DNA of 64,000 bases, from assembly GCF_025905425.1 (NCBI RefSeq), contig NZ_CP109603.1, positions 780,001 to 844,000 of the forward strand. Direction: 5' to 3'. A program made the position numbers and the translations under genes. How positions within the stretch are numbered: position 1 is the stretch's first letter; each line of letters starts with the position of its first letter. Positions 18,115-26,614 of the stretch are shown here, piece after piece. The notes below the pieces were generated by a model. It was given only the letters and a program-made list of their open reading frames with translations, was not told where the DNA came from and did no database searches. Source of the stretch: Pseudomonas putida (GTDB lineage: Bacteria; Pseudomonadota; Gammaproteobacteria; Pseudomonadales; Pseudomonadaceae).

Positions 18115-19269
18115 ATGAACAGCAAAAGCCTGGTTTCCGGCAGCGTCGACAGCGGCGCCTACACCGACCTCAATCGCCTGAGCTCGCTCAAACACGGCGA
18201 CCGCGACAGCGAAGGCAACGTGCGCAAGGTGGCGCAGGAGTTCGAGTCGCTGTTTATCAGCGAAATGCTCAAGGCCTCGCGCAAGGCCAGCGATGTGCTG
18301 GCCGACGACAACCCGATGAACACCGAGACGGTCAAGCAGTACCGCGACATGTATGACCAGCAGTTGGCCGTGAGCATGTCCCGCGAGGGCGGCGGTATCG
18401 GCCTGCAGGACGTACTGGTGCGCCAGTTGACCAAGAGCAAGAGCACGGCCGGCACCAGCAGCCCGTTTGCGCGCGGCGAGGGCAGTGGCCCGGCGCTGTG
18501 GGGCAACAAGGTGGCGGAGCCTGTGCGTGCCGCCGAGTCGGGCGCGCCCCGTAACGACGTCGCTGCCCTCAATTCGCGGCGCCTGGCGCTGCCGAGCAAG
18601 CTGACCGACCGCTTGCTGGCCGGCATCGTGCCGTCGGCCGCAACCAGCAACAGCGCTGCCGTGCCGCCCCGTGATGGCCAGCAGGCGGCCAAGGCCTTTG
18701 CCGTGCCGGACAACGGCCTGCGCATTGTCGGGCGTGCCGTGGCCCAGCCACCGCTGGCGCCGAACAAGGCGTTCTCTGACAGCGACACGTTCGTTGCCAC
18801 CATGCTGCCGATGGCCGAGCAGGCCGCCAAGCGCATCGGTATCGACCCGCGCTACCTGGTGGCCCAGGCGGCCCTGGAAACCGGCTGGGGCAAGTCGGTC
18901 ATGCGCAACACCGATGGCAGCAGCAGCCACAACCTGTTTGGCATCAAGGCCAGTGGTAACTGGCAGGGCGAGCAGGCGAGGGCGATCACCAGCGAATTCC
19001 GTGATGGCCAGTTCGTCAAGGAAACGGCGGCGTTCCGCTCGTACGATTCCTACCAGGACAGCTTCCACGACCTGGTCAGCTTGCTGCAGAACAATTCGCG
19101 CTATCAAGATGCGGTGAGTGTGGCCGATAAACCCGAACAGTTTGTGCGAGAGCTGCAGAAGGCCGGTTACGCCACCGACCCGAACTACGCCAGCAAGATC
19201 TCGCAGATCGCAAGACAGATGAAGTCGTACGAGCGCTACGCAATGCTCGGTACCACAACGAAACTTTAA
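18115..19269 (+). CDS. flgJ: Rod-capping peptidoglycan hydrolase FlgJ
   Basis: Bifunctional rod assembly protein, 384 residues. The N-terminal rod-scaffold domain (about 40-105) contains KVAQEFESLFISEMLKASRK. A low-complexity linker (about 110-225) follows, then a C-terminal glucosaminidase/muramidase domain (about 230-384) with LVAQAALETGWGKSVMRNTD, where the Glu is the expected catalytic acid. It would open the peptidoglycan for the growing rod. It is longer than the roughly 313-residue Salmonella protein mainly because of the linker. Confidence 0.96.
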   Translation: MNSKSLVSGSVDSGAYTDLNRLSSLKHGDRDSEGNVRKVAQEFESLFISEMLKASRKASDVLADDNPMNTETVKQYRDMYDQQLAVSMSREGGGIGLQDVLVRQLTKSKSTAGTSSPFARGEGSGPALWGNKVAEPVRAAESGAPRNDVAALNSRRLALPSKLTDRLLAGIVPSAATSNSAAVPPRDGQQAAKAFAVPDNGLRIVGRAVAQPPLAPNKAFSDSDTFVATMLPMAEQAAKRIGIDPRYLVAQAALETGWGKSVMRNTDGSSSHNLFGIKASGNWQGEQARAITSEFRDGQFVKETAAFRSYDSYQDSFHDLVSLLQNNSRYQDAVSVADKPEQFVRELQKAGYATDPNYASKISQIARQMKSYERYAMLGTTTKL

Positions 19270-19281
19270 GGGCATGCAACC

Positions 19282-21312
19282 ATGGCGAGTCTGATCAACA
19301 TTGGTATGTCGGGGCTTGGCGCCGCGCAGTCGGGGATGTACACCCTCGGTAACAACATCGCCAACGCCGATGTCGAAAGCTATTCGCGCCAGCAGAACGT
19401 GCAGAAGACCAAAGGCGGCCAACAGGTTGGCCAGGTCTTCATCGGCAGCGGTACCACCTTGGCCGATGTGCGCCGGGTGTACAACGCGTTCCTCGAGAAC
19501 CAGCTGCGTACCACCACCTCGCTGAGCAGCGAAGCTGGCTCGTATCTGAAGCAGATCACGCCGCTGGATACTGCCCTGTCCAGCAGCGACACCGGCATTA
19601 CTGCCGCGCTGCAGAGTTTCTTCAGTAGCATGCAGGACGCTGCTGCCAAGCCTACCGAGGATGCCTCGCGACAACTGTTGCTGACCAGTGCTCAGTCCCT
19701 GGCCAAGCGCTTCAACACCTTGTCTTCGCAGCTGAACCAGCAGAACAGCAATATCAGCAGCAACATGGCAGCAATAGCCGATCAGGTTAACAACCTGACC
19801 AAGACCGTCGCAGATCTGAACGATCAGATTGCCAAGGTGAGCGCGGTCACCGGCCAGCCCAACGACCTGCTTGACCAGCGTGATGGCGCGGTACGCGAAC
19901 TGAACGCATTGATTGGCACCGATGTGGTGGAGCGTGATGGCAACTACGACATCTACCTGAAGAACGGCCAGGCACTGGTGCTGGGCAAAACCACCCAGAC
20001 CCTGGGTGTCGAGCCGAGCGCCACCGACCCGACCCGCACGAGCCTGATCCTCAACCGCGGCTCGACCAAGATGGACATCACCAGCAGCGCCACCGGTGGC
20101 GAGCTGGGCGGCCTGCTGCGTTACCGCAGGGAAACCCTCGATCCGGCGCTCAATGAACTGGGGCGTGTGGCCCTGGTGGTGGCCGATGCGATCAACAGCC
20201 AGTTGGCCCAAGGCATCGACAGGAACGGCGACTTCGGCGCCACCCTGTTCGGTGACATAAACAGCGCCAAAGCCATCAGTGAGCGCAGTGTTGCCAAGTC
20301 GGGCAACAGCGCCGGCTCCGGCAACCTCGATGTCACCATCAAGGACACCGGCAAGCTGTCGATCAGCGATTATCAGGTGACCTTCACCAGTGCCACCGGC
20401 TACAGCGTGCGCAAACTGCCTGAAGGCACTGACATGGGTAGCTTCGACTTGAGTGACAGCCCGCCACCGGTGATCGATGGCTTCACCTTGTCGCTTAATG
20501 GCGGTGGTTTGAGTGCCGGCGACAGCTTCAAGATCACCCCCACCCGCAATGCCGCGGCCAGCATCGAAACCGTGCTGACCGACCCCAAACGGCTGGCGCT
20601 GTCGTCGTCGCTGACCGCCACCAGCGGCTCTGGCAACAAGGGCACTGGGGTGATTACCCAGCCGAAGCTGACCTCCGAGCTGGACATCTATGACGCTGCC
20701 CAGCGTTCGCAACTGCAGGCCGGGTTGAAGTACTCGACCCCGGTGAAATTGGTGTTCGCTGACGACACCGCCTCGCCGCAGGCTTACAAGCTTTACGACG
20801 CCAAGGGTACCGAGATCGGTAGCGGTACCATTGTGCCGGGCCAGGATAACAAGCTGCAGTTGTCGGTGCCGATGGTCGATGGCAATGGCAACTCGTTGGG
20901 CAGCAACTTCACCTTCGAGATGAGCGTTTCCGGCGCACCGAAGAATGGCGATAGCTATACCGTGGCCTTGACCGGTGCCGGCTCAGCGGACAACCGCAAC
21001 GCCCTGTCGGTGATCGACCTGCAGTCCAAATCCACCATTGATGTGGGCGCCAATGGCAAGGGCATCAGCTTCACCGATGCCTATGCCAAGCTGGTATCCG
21101 GTGTTGGCGGCAAGGCTGGCCAGGCCCAGATGGACGGCGACGCCACCAGTGCATTGCACGCCTCGGCACTGGACAGCCGCAACGGCCTGTCGGGTGTATC
21201 GGTCGACGAAGAGGTCGGTAACTTGGTCAAGTTTCAGCAGTACTACACCGCGTCGTCGCAGATCATAAAGGCGGCCCAGGAAACCTTCGCCACCCTGATC
21301 AACAGCCTTTAA
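19282..21312 (+). CDS. flgK: Hook-filament junction protein FlgK (HAP1)
   Basis: First junction protein between hook and filament, 676 residues. The N-terminal rod/hook motif LINIGMSGLGAAQSGMYTLG and NNIANADVESYSRQQNVQKT is intact, as is the C-terminal NLVKFQQYYTASSQIIKAAQ ending ETFATLINSL. The central 400 residues are the variable exposed domains. FlgN (6736-7203) is its predicted export chaperone. It starts 12 bp after flgJ. Confidence 0.96.
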   Translation: MASLINIGMSGLGAAQSGMYTLGNNIANADVESYSRQQNVQKTKGGQQVGQVFIGSGTTLADVRRVYNAFLENQLRTTTSLSSEAGSYLKQITPLDTALSSSDTGITAALQSFFSSMQDAAAKPTEDASRQLLLTSAQSLAKRFNTLSSQLNQQNSNISSNMAAIADQVNNLTKTVADLNDQIAKVSAVTGQPNDLLDQRDGAVRELNALIGTDVVERDGNYDIYLKNGQALVLGKTTQTLGVEPSATDPTRTSLILNRGSTKMDITSSATGGELGGLLRYRRETLDPALNELGRVALVVADAINSQLAQGIDRNGDFGATLFGDINSAKAISERSVAKSGNSAGSGNLDVTIKDTGKLSISDYQVTFTSATGYSVRKLPEGTDMGSFDLSDSPPPVIDGFTLSLNGGGLSAGDSFKITPTRNAAASIETVLTDPKRLALSSSLTATSGSGNKGTGVITQPKLTSELDIYDAAQRSQLQAGLKYSTPVKLVFADDTASPQAYKLYDAKGTEIGSGTIVPGQDNKLQLSVPMVDGNGNSLGSNFTFEMSVSGAPKNGDSYTVALTGAGSADNRNALSVIDLQSKSTIDVGANGKGISFTDAYAKLVSGVGGKAGQAQMDGDATSALHASALDSRNGLSGVSVDEEVGNLVKFQQYYTASSQIIKAAQETFATLINSL

Positions 21313-21325
21313 GGAGTCGTAGACC

Positions 21326-22909
21326 GTGAGCGTACGCATTTCTACTTCGCAGTACTACAACACCACCAGTGCAAACTATCAGCGTAATTTCGCCAATTCG
21401 CTGAAGACCCAGCAGGAGGCCAGCGATGGCATCCGTGTACGTTCTGCAAAGGATGACCCGGTGGGTGCCGCACGCTTGCTGCAGTTGGAGCAGCAACAAA
21501 GCATGCTCAAGCAATACGCCACCAATACTGTCAATGTTCGTAATGCCCTGGGCACTGCGGAAAGCACGTTGAAGTCGATTGGTAACGTCCTGCAGCGGGT
21601 CAACGAGTTGGCAGTGAGCTCCGGCAACGGCGCGTTCACCGACTCTGACCGTAAGGCCAATGCCGATGAACTGGCTTCGCTGGAAGACCAACTGTTCAAC
21701 CTGATGAACAGCAAAGATGAGAGCGGAAAGTACATTTTCTCGGGCTCCAAGGGCGAGACGCCACCCTACCAGCGCAACGCCGATGGCACCTACAGCTACC
21801 AAGGCGACCAAGGCAAACTGAACCTGCAGGTGGGGGACATGCTCAGCCTGGCCGCCAACGAGACTGGCTACGATGCCTTCGAGCAGGCACTCAACACCAG
21901 CCGCAGCGAGACCAAGCTGACCGCGCCTGCTACGGACGATGGCCGCGTCAGCCTGTCCAACGGCCAGGTATCCGGTAGCGCGACGTTTAACGACCGTTTC
22001 CGCGGTGGCGAGCCTTACACGCTCGAGTTTGTCAGCAGCACCGAGTACAAGATCACGGATGCCAAGGGTAATGACGTTACGCTCGAGGCCAGCCAGGGCG
22101 GTAAATTCGATCCCAAGGGCGAAAACACTTCAGTCAACTTCCGCGGTGTCGATCTGCGCCTGGCCATCACCTACAAGGATGGCGACAAGGGTAACGAAGA
22201 TGCCGCCATCGCGGGGCATACGTTCAGCTTGAGTTCCAAGGCCGATGCGGTGTCCGGAACGCGAAGCCCGGGTAATAGTTCTTCTGAGCAGGTCACCGGT
22301 GCAACCATCACCGACCCGGACCTCTACAAGGCAGCCTTCCCGTCAGGCGGCGCCGTGCTCAAGTTTACCGGCAGCGATACCTTCGAGCTGTATGCATCGC
22401 CTGTCACTGCCGACAGCCGCCCGGTCGCCAAAGGTGCGCTGGGTGGGCCGAACGGTACTACCGCGTCGGCTGCGGGTGTTAGCTTCGAGCTGTCGGGTGC
22501 GCCGAGTGCCGACGATTCATTCAAGGTGAAGGTGGACACTCACCAGACCCAGAACGTGCTCGATACCATCAGCAAACTGCGCACCGCGCTGAGCACGCCG
22601 ATGGACGGTGATCCGACAGCAAAGCAGAACTTCCTGGCCTCGCTGGATTCGGCGATGGGCAACGTCGCTAGCGCCATCAACCAGGTCTCTTCGTCGGTCA
22701 GTGCTATCGGCGGTCGCGGCCAGGCGCTGGATGTGCAAGCAGAAACCAACGAGGCGTTGAGTACTGAAAACACCAAGACCCAGAGCTCGATTCGCGAAAG
22801 CGATCCGGCCGAGGTGATGCTGCGCCTGAACATGCAGTCCAACATGCTGCAGGCTTCCTTGCAGGCCTATGCAAAAATCGCCGGGCTGTCGTTGGTCAAT
22901 TACATCTGA
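21326..22909 (+). CDS. flgL: Hook-filament junction protein FlgL (HAP3)
   Basis: Second junction protein, distal to FlgK, 527 residues from a GTG start with the ribosome site AAGGAG. The flagellin-like N terminus (VRISTSQYYNTTSANYQRNF, and IRVRSAKDDPVGAARLLQLE) and C terminus (SNMLQASLQAYAKIAGLSLV) form the conserved coiled-coil core. It is clearly longer than the enteric protein (about 317), with a large central exposed insert of roughly residues 170-390. It ends the flgF operon. The glycosylation island follows after 93 bp. Confidence 0.95.
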   Translation: MSVRISTSQYYNTTSANYQRNFANSLKTQQEASDGIRVRSAKDDPVGAARLLQLEQQQSMLKQYATNTVNVRNALGTAESTLKSIGNVLQRVNELAVSSGNGAFTDSDRKANADELASLEDQLFNLMNSKDESGKYIFSGSKGETPPYQRNADGTYSYQGDQGKLNLQVGDMLSLAANETGYDAFEQALNTSRSETKLTAPATDDGRVSLSNGQVSGSATFNDRFRGGEPYTLEFVSSTEYKITDAKGNDVTLEASQGGKFDPKGENTSVNFRGVDLRLAITYKDGDKGNEDAAIAGHTFSLSSKADAVSGTRSPGNSSSEQVTGATITDPDLYKAAFPSGGAVLKFTGSDTFELYASPVTADSRPVAKGALGGPNGTTASAAGVSFELSGAPSADDSFKVKVDTHQTQNVLDTISKLRTALSTPMDGDPTAKQNFLASLDSAMGNVASAINQVSSSVSAIGGRGQALDVQAETNEALSTENTKTQSSIRESDPAEVMLRLNMQSNMLQASLQAYAKIAGLSLVNYI

Positions 22910-23002
22910 TCGAGGCTTTTTGGGGTGAGGTGATCTGTATGTAAAGGGTCATCTTGCCTTCCCTCGCCGCATAAAATGCTTTACCGCTTAAGTGAGTAAC
23001 CT

Positions 23003-26000
23003 GTGAGCGCACAGCCCCTCGTCACTATCGCCATTCCAGCGTTCAATCCAGAGTTCTTTCGCAGCACGCTGAGTAGCGCGCTCAATCAGGACTACCCCAG
23101 GCTGGAGGTGGTCATCTGCGACGACAGCCCTGGCCAAGAGATCGAGGCGATTTGTGAGGAGTTAGGCAGGGCTTCCCCGCTGGTCGTGCGTTACGTGCGC
23201 AATCCCCAGCGCTTGGGCTTTGCCCGCAACTTGCTGGCTTGCTTGAGCCACGCTTCAGGCGAGCTGATCAAGTTTCTCTGTGATGATGACCTGTTGTTGG
23301 AGCAGTGCATCAGCCGTCAGGCGAAGGTCATGTGTGAGCATGAGCAAGTGAGCATGGTGAATAGCCAGCGTCTGCTTTGCGATGCTGACGACATTCTTCT
23401 GCCCTCTCGCGGGCTTAATGCAGTGATCGCTCCCACCAGCGCCTTGCTTCATGGCACTGACCTGCTTGCCTCTATAGCGGACAGTACTGCCAACTTTTTT
23501 GGTGGCATCAGCCATGCCCTGTTCCGTCGTGCTCAGGTCGAGGAGTACCTGGCGACACTGGTTCAGGATGGCCTGGGGTTCTCCGCGCGCCTCGATATGG
23601 CCCTGTATATCTGCTTGCTGCGTCGTGGGCATCTGGCCAGCCTGGAGTACGTGCTGAGTATTGAGCGTATTCATGCGGGCAGGCTCAGCCATCACGTGTC
23701 GATGACAGAGGCGACCAAGGTCGAGACGGATTGGCTGCATCAGATGTTGGCTGCACGAACGGGAGAACAAGAGCCTGCCGAGGGGTGGGTACGCTACTTG
23801 CCTCTGGCATCGTGCAGCGGCGATATCGATGAGCAGTGGCAAGAGCTGGACTTCCGAAATTTCACCACCCGGCAGATCGCTTCCTTCCAGATGCAGGTCG
23901 GTACTTACAGCCTTAGCTTCACGGAGTTGTACGCTGAATGGCTGGAGTCTCGCTCATTGTCGCAAGGCCAGCAGCGCCTGCTGCCCAAGCGTATCGAGCA
24001 GTGGCCATGCCAACCCCGTATCGTGCCGGTGGTGTTCTACAACGAGGACGAAGAGCTTGCCCTGCGCGCTACGCTGGATAGCTTGGCTGCGCAGTCCTAT
24101 GGTGCCAGCCGTATTCAGTTACTCGGCCCCGCTGATCTGCCGCCGCTGGCCATTGCAGGGGTACAGCATCAGATTCGCCACGATGACGGCTTCGGTGATG
24201 TCAATGCACTGCTGCTGGACGGCCAGGCCGATTGGATCGTCCTGCTGCGCGCAGGGGATCGTCTGCACCCCCATGCACTGGTGATCATGGCCGAACGCAT
24301 GGCCTTGAACACGGGTAGTTTGTGCCTGTACAGCGATGAAGGTGCGTACAACGGGCGGGAGTCGAACCAGCCGATCTTCAAGCCCGACTTCAATCTGGAT
24401 TTGATGCGCAGCCTGCCTTATGTAGGCCGTCAATTAGCGTTCAAATGTGACGCTGTGCGTGCCGTTGGCGGTTTTGATTCGCAGTTCGCCAGCCTGGCGC
24501 CGCACGATTTGCTCTGGCGGCTGGTCGAGGCGCATGGCTTGCAGGTGGTTGAGCACATCCCCGAATTGCTGGTACAGAGCCAATACACCTATGCCGACTG
24601 GATGCATGACCCGGCAGTGCAAGCGCATGCCGCAGCGGTGTTGCGGGCGCATTTGAAGCGAGTGGGTGTGGCGGCCGAAGTAGAGGCTGTTACGGGTAGC
24701 ATGGCCACTCAGGTGTGTTATCAGCATGAACAGCAGGCGAGTGTGTCCATTCTGATCGTGGTTGGGAGTGATCTGCTCGCGCTGCGTCGCTGTGTTGAGT
24801 CCTTGTTCGAGTACACCCGCTACGGCATTTACGAAGTGTTGTTGATCGCCAGTGGTGAGGAGTCGGTCGAGGTGCGTGACTGGTTGGCGGCCATGGGCGG
24901 GTTGGGCGGCGACCAGTTGCGCATACTTGAGGTGCAGGCTCAAGGGAAGGCTGCATGCCTGAACATGGGCAGTGAATATGCCCGCGGCGAATACCTGCTG
25001 TTGCTCGATGTCGGGTGTGTCCTGTTTGACGCGCACTGGTTGCAAGCGCTGATGAGCCAGGCCCAGCGCCCGGAGGTTGGGGCCGTCGGGCCAAAGCTGT
25101 ACGCACGTGACGGTACTGCGGCTTGCAGTGCAATGGTTCTAGGGTTGGGGGGGGCTGCTGGTAACCCATTTGCGGGCAATGCGGCAGATGCTGATAGCTA
25201 CCTGGATCGGTTGCGCCTAGTGCAAAACTGGAGTGCGCTCAACCTGGATTGTCTGTTGGTTCGGCGCGAGTTGTTCCATGAACTGCAGGGCTTGGATACG
25301 CAGGCATTTCAACAAGATTGGTTTGATGCAGATCTCTGCCTGAGGGTGCGTGAGGCGGGTTATCTCGTGGTCTGGACGCCGTTTTCGAGGGTTATCCGGT
25401 TGCCTTCGAGCATGCCCTCCAAGGAGCGTGCTGACCAACAGGCGTTTTACCAGCGCTGGCTGGGTCTTGTTGCCAATGATCCGGCCTACAACAAGAACCT
25501 GAGCCTCAAACAGGGGGGCTTCAGGCTTGAACCGGGGTTGCGTAGCGGTTGGGATCCTTTCGTTGGGCGAGCGATGCCGTCAGTGTTGGCGTTGCCATTC
25601 AATACGTCTGCAGTCGGGCATTATCGAGTCATTCAGCCGTTCACGGAGCTGGAAGGCGCAGGCTGGATTCAGGGGCGGATCGGGTACCAGATGCCGGAAC
25701 CCATTGTGTCGGAGCGTGAGAAGCCTGATGCGATGATCCTGCAGCTTCGGTATTCCGCTGAACATTTGAAGGAGTTGACTGAAATCAGGCAGTTCTCCAA
25801 TGCTCGGCGCATCTTCGAAATTGACGATTATGTAATCCAGCCGCCTGAGAAAAACGACCATACCCGGAATTGGCCGAAAGACATTGGCGAGTTGCTCAGC
25901 CAGGCTGTTGGTCTTTGTGATCGGCTGGTGGTTTCCACCGAGCCCTTGGCTGACGCTTTGTCGCACATGCACCACGACATCCGTGTGGTGCCCAACATGT

Positions 26001-26560
26001 TGGCCGCTTCGCTGTGGACAGGTCTTTCCAGCCAGCGCCAGACCAGCATGAAACCTCGTGTGGGCTGGGCAGGTGGTACCAGCCACAGAGGGGATCTGGA
26101 GTTGATGCTGGGCGTTGTCCGGGCCTTGGCGGATGAGGTCGACTGGGTGTTCTTCGGCATGTGCCCGGAGGTGCTGCGTCCCTATGTCAAGGAGTTCCAT
26201 AAAGGCGTACCGCTGGCTCAGTATCCGCGTAAGTTGGCCAGCCTCAATCTTGACCTGGCGCTGGCTCCGCTTGAGCAGAACTTGTTCAACGACTGCAAGA
26301 GTAATCTGCGGCTTCTAGAGTACGGCGTTTGTGGCTATCCAGTGATCTGTACCGACACCAAGGCCTACGGTGGATACCTGCCATGCACGCGGGTTCGAGC
26401 CAACACGACTGAGCTGTGGCTGGATGCGATTCGTATGCACCTGGCTGACCCTGAGGCCAGTTACCGCCAGGGGGATGAGCTTCGTGAAGCGGTATTGCGC
26501 GACTTCGTATTTGCGCCGCGTCATTTGCAGCATTGGGCCAATGCCTGGCTTGCAGACTGA
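23003..26560 (+). CDS. Multidomain glycosyltransferase (flagellin glycosyltransferase Fgt1-like)
   Basis: Very large putative cytoplasmic glycosyltransferase, 1185 residues from a GTG start. Four catalytic-type units can be seen. The first is a GT2 domain (about 1-290) with PLVTIAIPAFNPEFFRSTLS and the acidic KFLCDDDLLLE. The second is a GT-A-like unit (about 330-560) with CLYSDEGAYN. The third is a GT2 unit (about 575-810) with YLLLLDVGCVLFDAHW and QDWFDADLCLRV. The last is a GT-B-like domain (about 860-1185) with GHYRVIQPFTELEGAGW, VPNMLAASLW and RLLEYGVCGYPVI. In P. syringae and P. aeruginosa, large transferases at this place between flgL and fliC (fgt1/fgt2, fgtA) glycosylate flagellin. 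The same role is inferred here from position and domains. The sugars transferred are unknown. Confidence 0.85.
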   Translation: MSAQPLVTIAIPAFNPEFFRSTLSSALNQDYPRLEVVICDDSPGQEIEAICEELGRASPLVVRYVRNPQRLGFARNLLACLSHASGELIKFLCDDDLLLEQCISRQAKVMCEHEQVSMVNSQRLLCDADDILLPSRGLNAVIAPTSALLHGTDLLASIADSTANFFGGISHALFRRAQVEEYLATLVQDGLGFSARLDMALYICLLRRGHLASLEYVLSIERIHAGRLSHHVSMTEATKVETDWLHQMLAARTGEQEPAEGWVRYLPLASCSGDIDEQWQELDFRNFTTRQIASFQMQVGTYSLSFTELYAEWLESRSLSQGQQRLLPKRIEQWPCQPRIVPVVFYNEDEELALRATLDSLAAQSYGASRIQLLGPADLPPLAIAGVQHQIRHDDGFGDVNALLLDGQADWIVLLRAGDRLHPHALVIMAERMALNTGSLCLYSDEGAYNGRESNQPIFKPDFNLDLMRSLPYVGRQLAFKCDAVRAVGGFDSQFASLAPHDLLWRLVEAHGLQVVEHIPELLVQSQYTYADWMHDPAVQAHAAAVLRAHLKRVGVAAEVEAVTGSMATQVCYQHEQQASVSILIVVGSDLLALRRCVESLFEYTRYGIYEVLLIASGEESVEVRDWLAAMGGLGGDQLRILEVQAQGKAACLNMGSEYARGEYLLLLDVGCVLFDAHWLQALMSQAQRPEVGAVGPKLYARDGTAACSAMVLGLGGAAGNPFAGNAADADSYLDRLRLVQNWSALNLDCLLVRRELFHELQGLDTQAFQQDWFDADLCLRVREAGYLVVWTPFSRVIRLPSSMPSKERADQQAFYQRWLGLVANDPAYNKNLSLKQGGFRLEPGLRSGWDPFVGRAMPSVLALPFNTSAVGHYRVIQPFTELEGAGWIQGRIGYQMPEPIVSEREKPDAMILQLRYSAEHLKELTEIRQFSNARRIFEIDDYVIQPPEKNDHTRNWPKDIGELLSQAVGLCDRLVVSTEPLADALSHMHHDIRVVPNMLAASLWTGLSSQRQTSMKPRVGWAGGTSHRGDLELMLGVVRALADEVDWVFFGMCPEVLRPYVKEFHKGVPLAQYPRKLASLNLDLALAPLEQNLFNDCKSNLRLLEYGVCGYPVICTDTKAYGGYLPCTRVRANTTELWLDAIRMHLADPEASYRQGDELREAVLRDFVFAPRHLQHWANAWLAD

Positions 26561-26614
26561 ATCCTGGCGCCTGGCAGGGCCGGGCGCTGAATTATCATTT
26601 GAAACAGGTGCTTT

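Noticed and set aside
17710..20712. 1000-residue open frame on the minus strand
   Set aside because: It lies wholly antisense to flgI, flgJ and flgK, has a composition typical of GC-rich shadow frames (runs of His, Gln, Gly, Arg) and shows no domain. The plus-strand genes are certain.
22942..22975. Sigma-28-like promoter before the first giant glycosyltransferase gene
   Set aside because: TAAA and GCCGCATAA are both present, but the spacing is 20 nt instead of 15.
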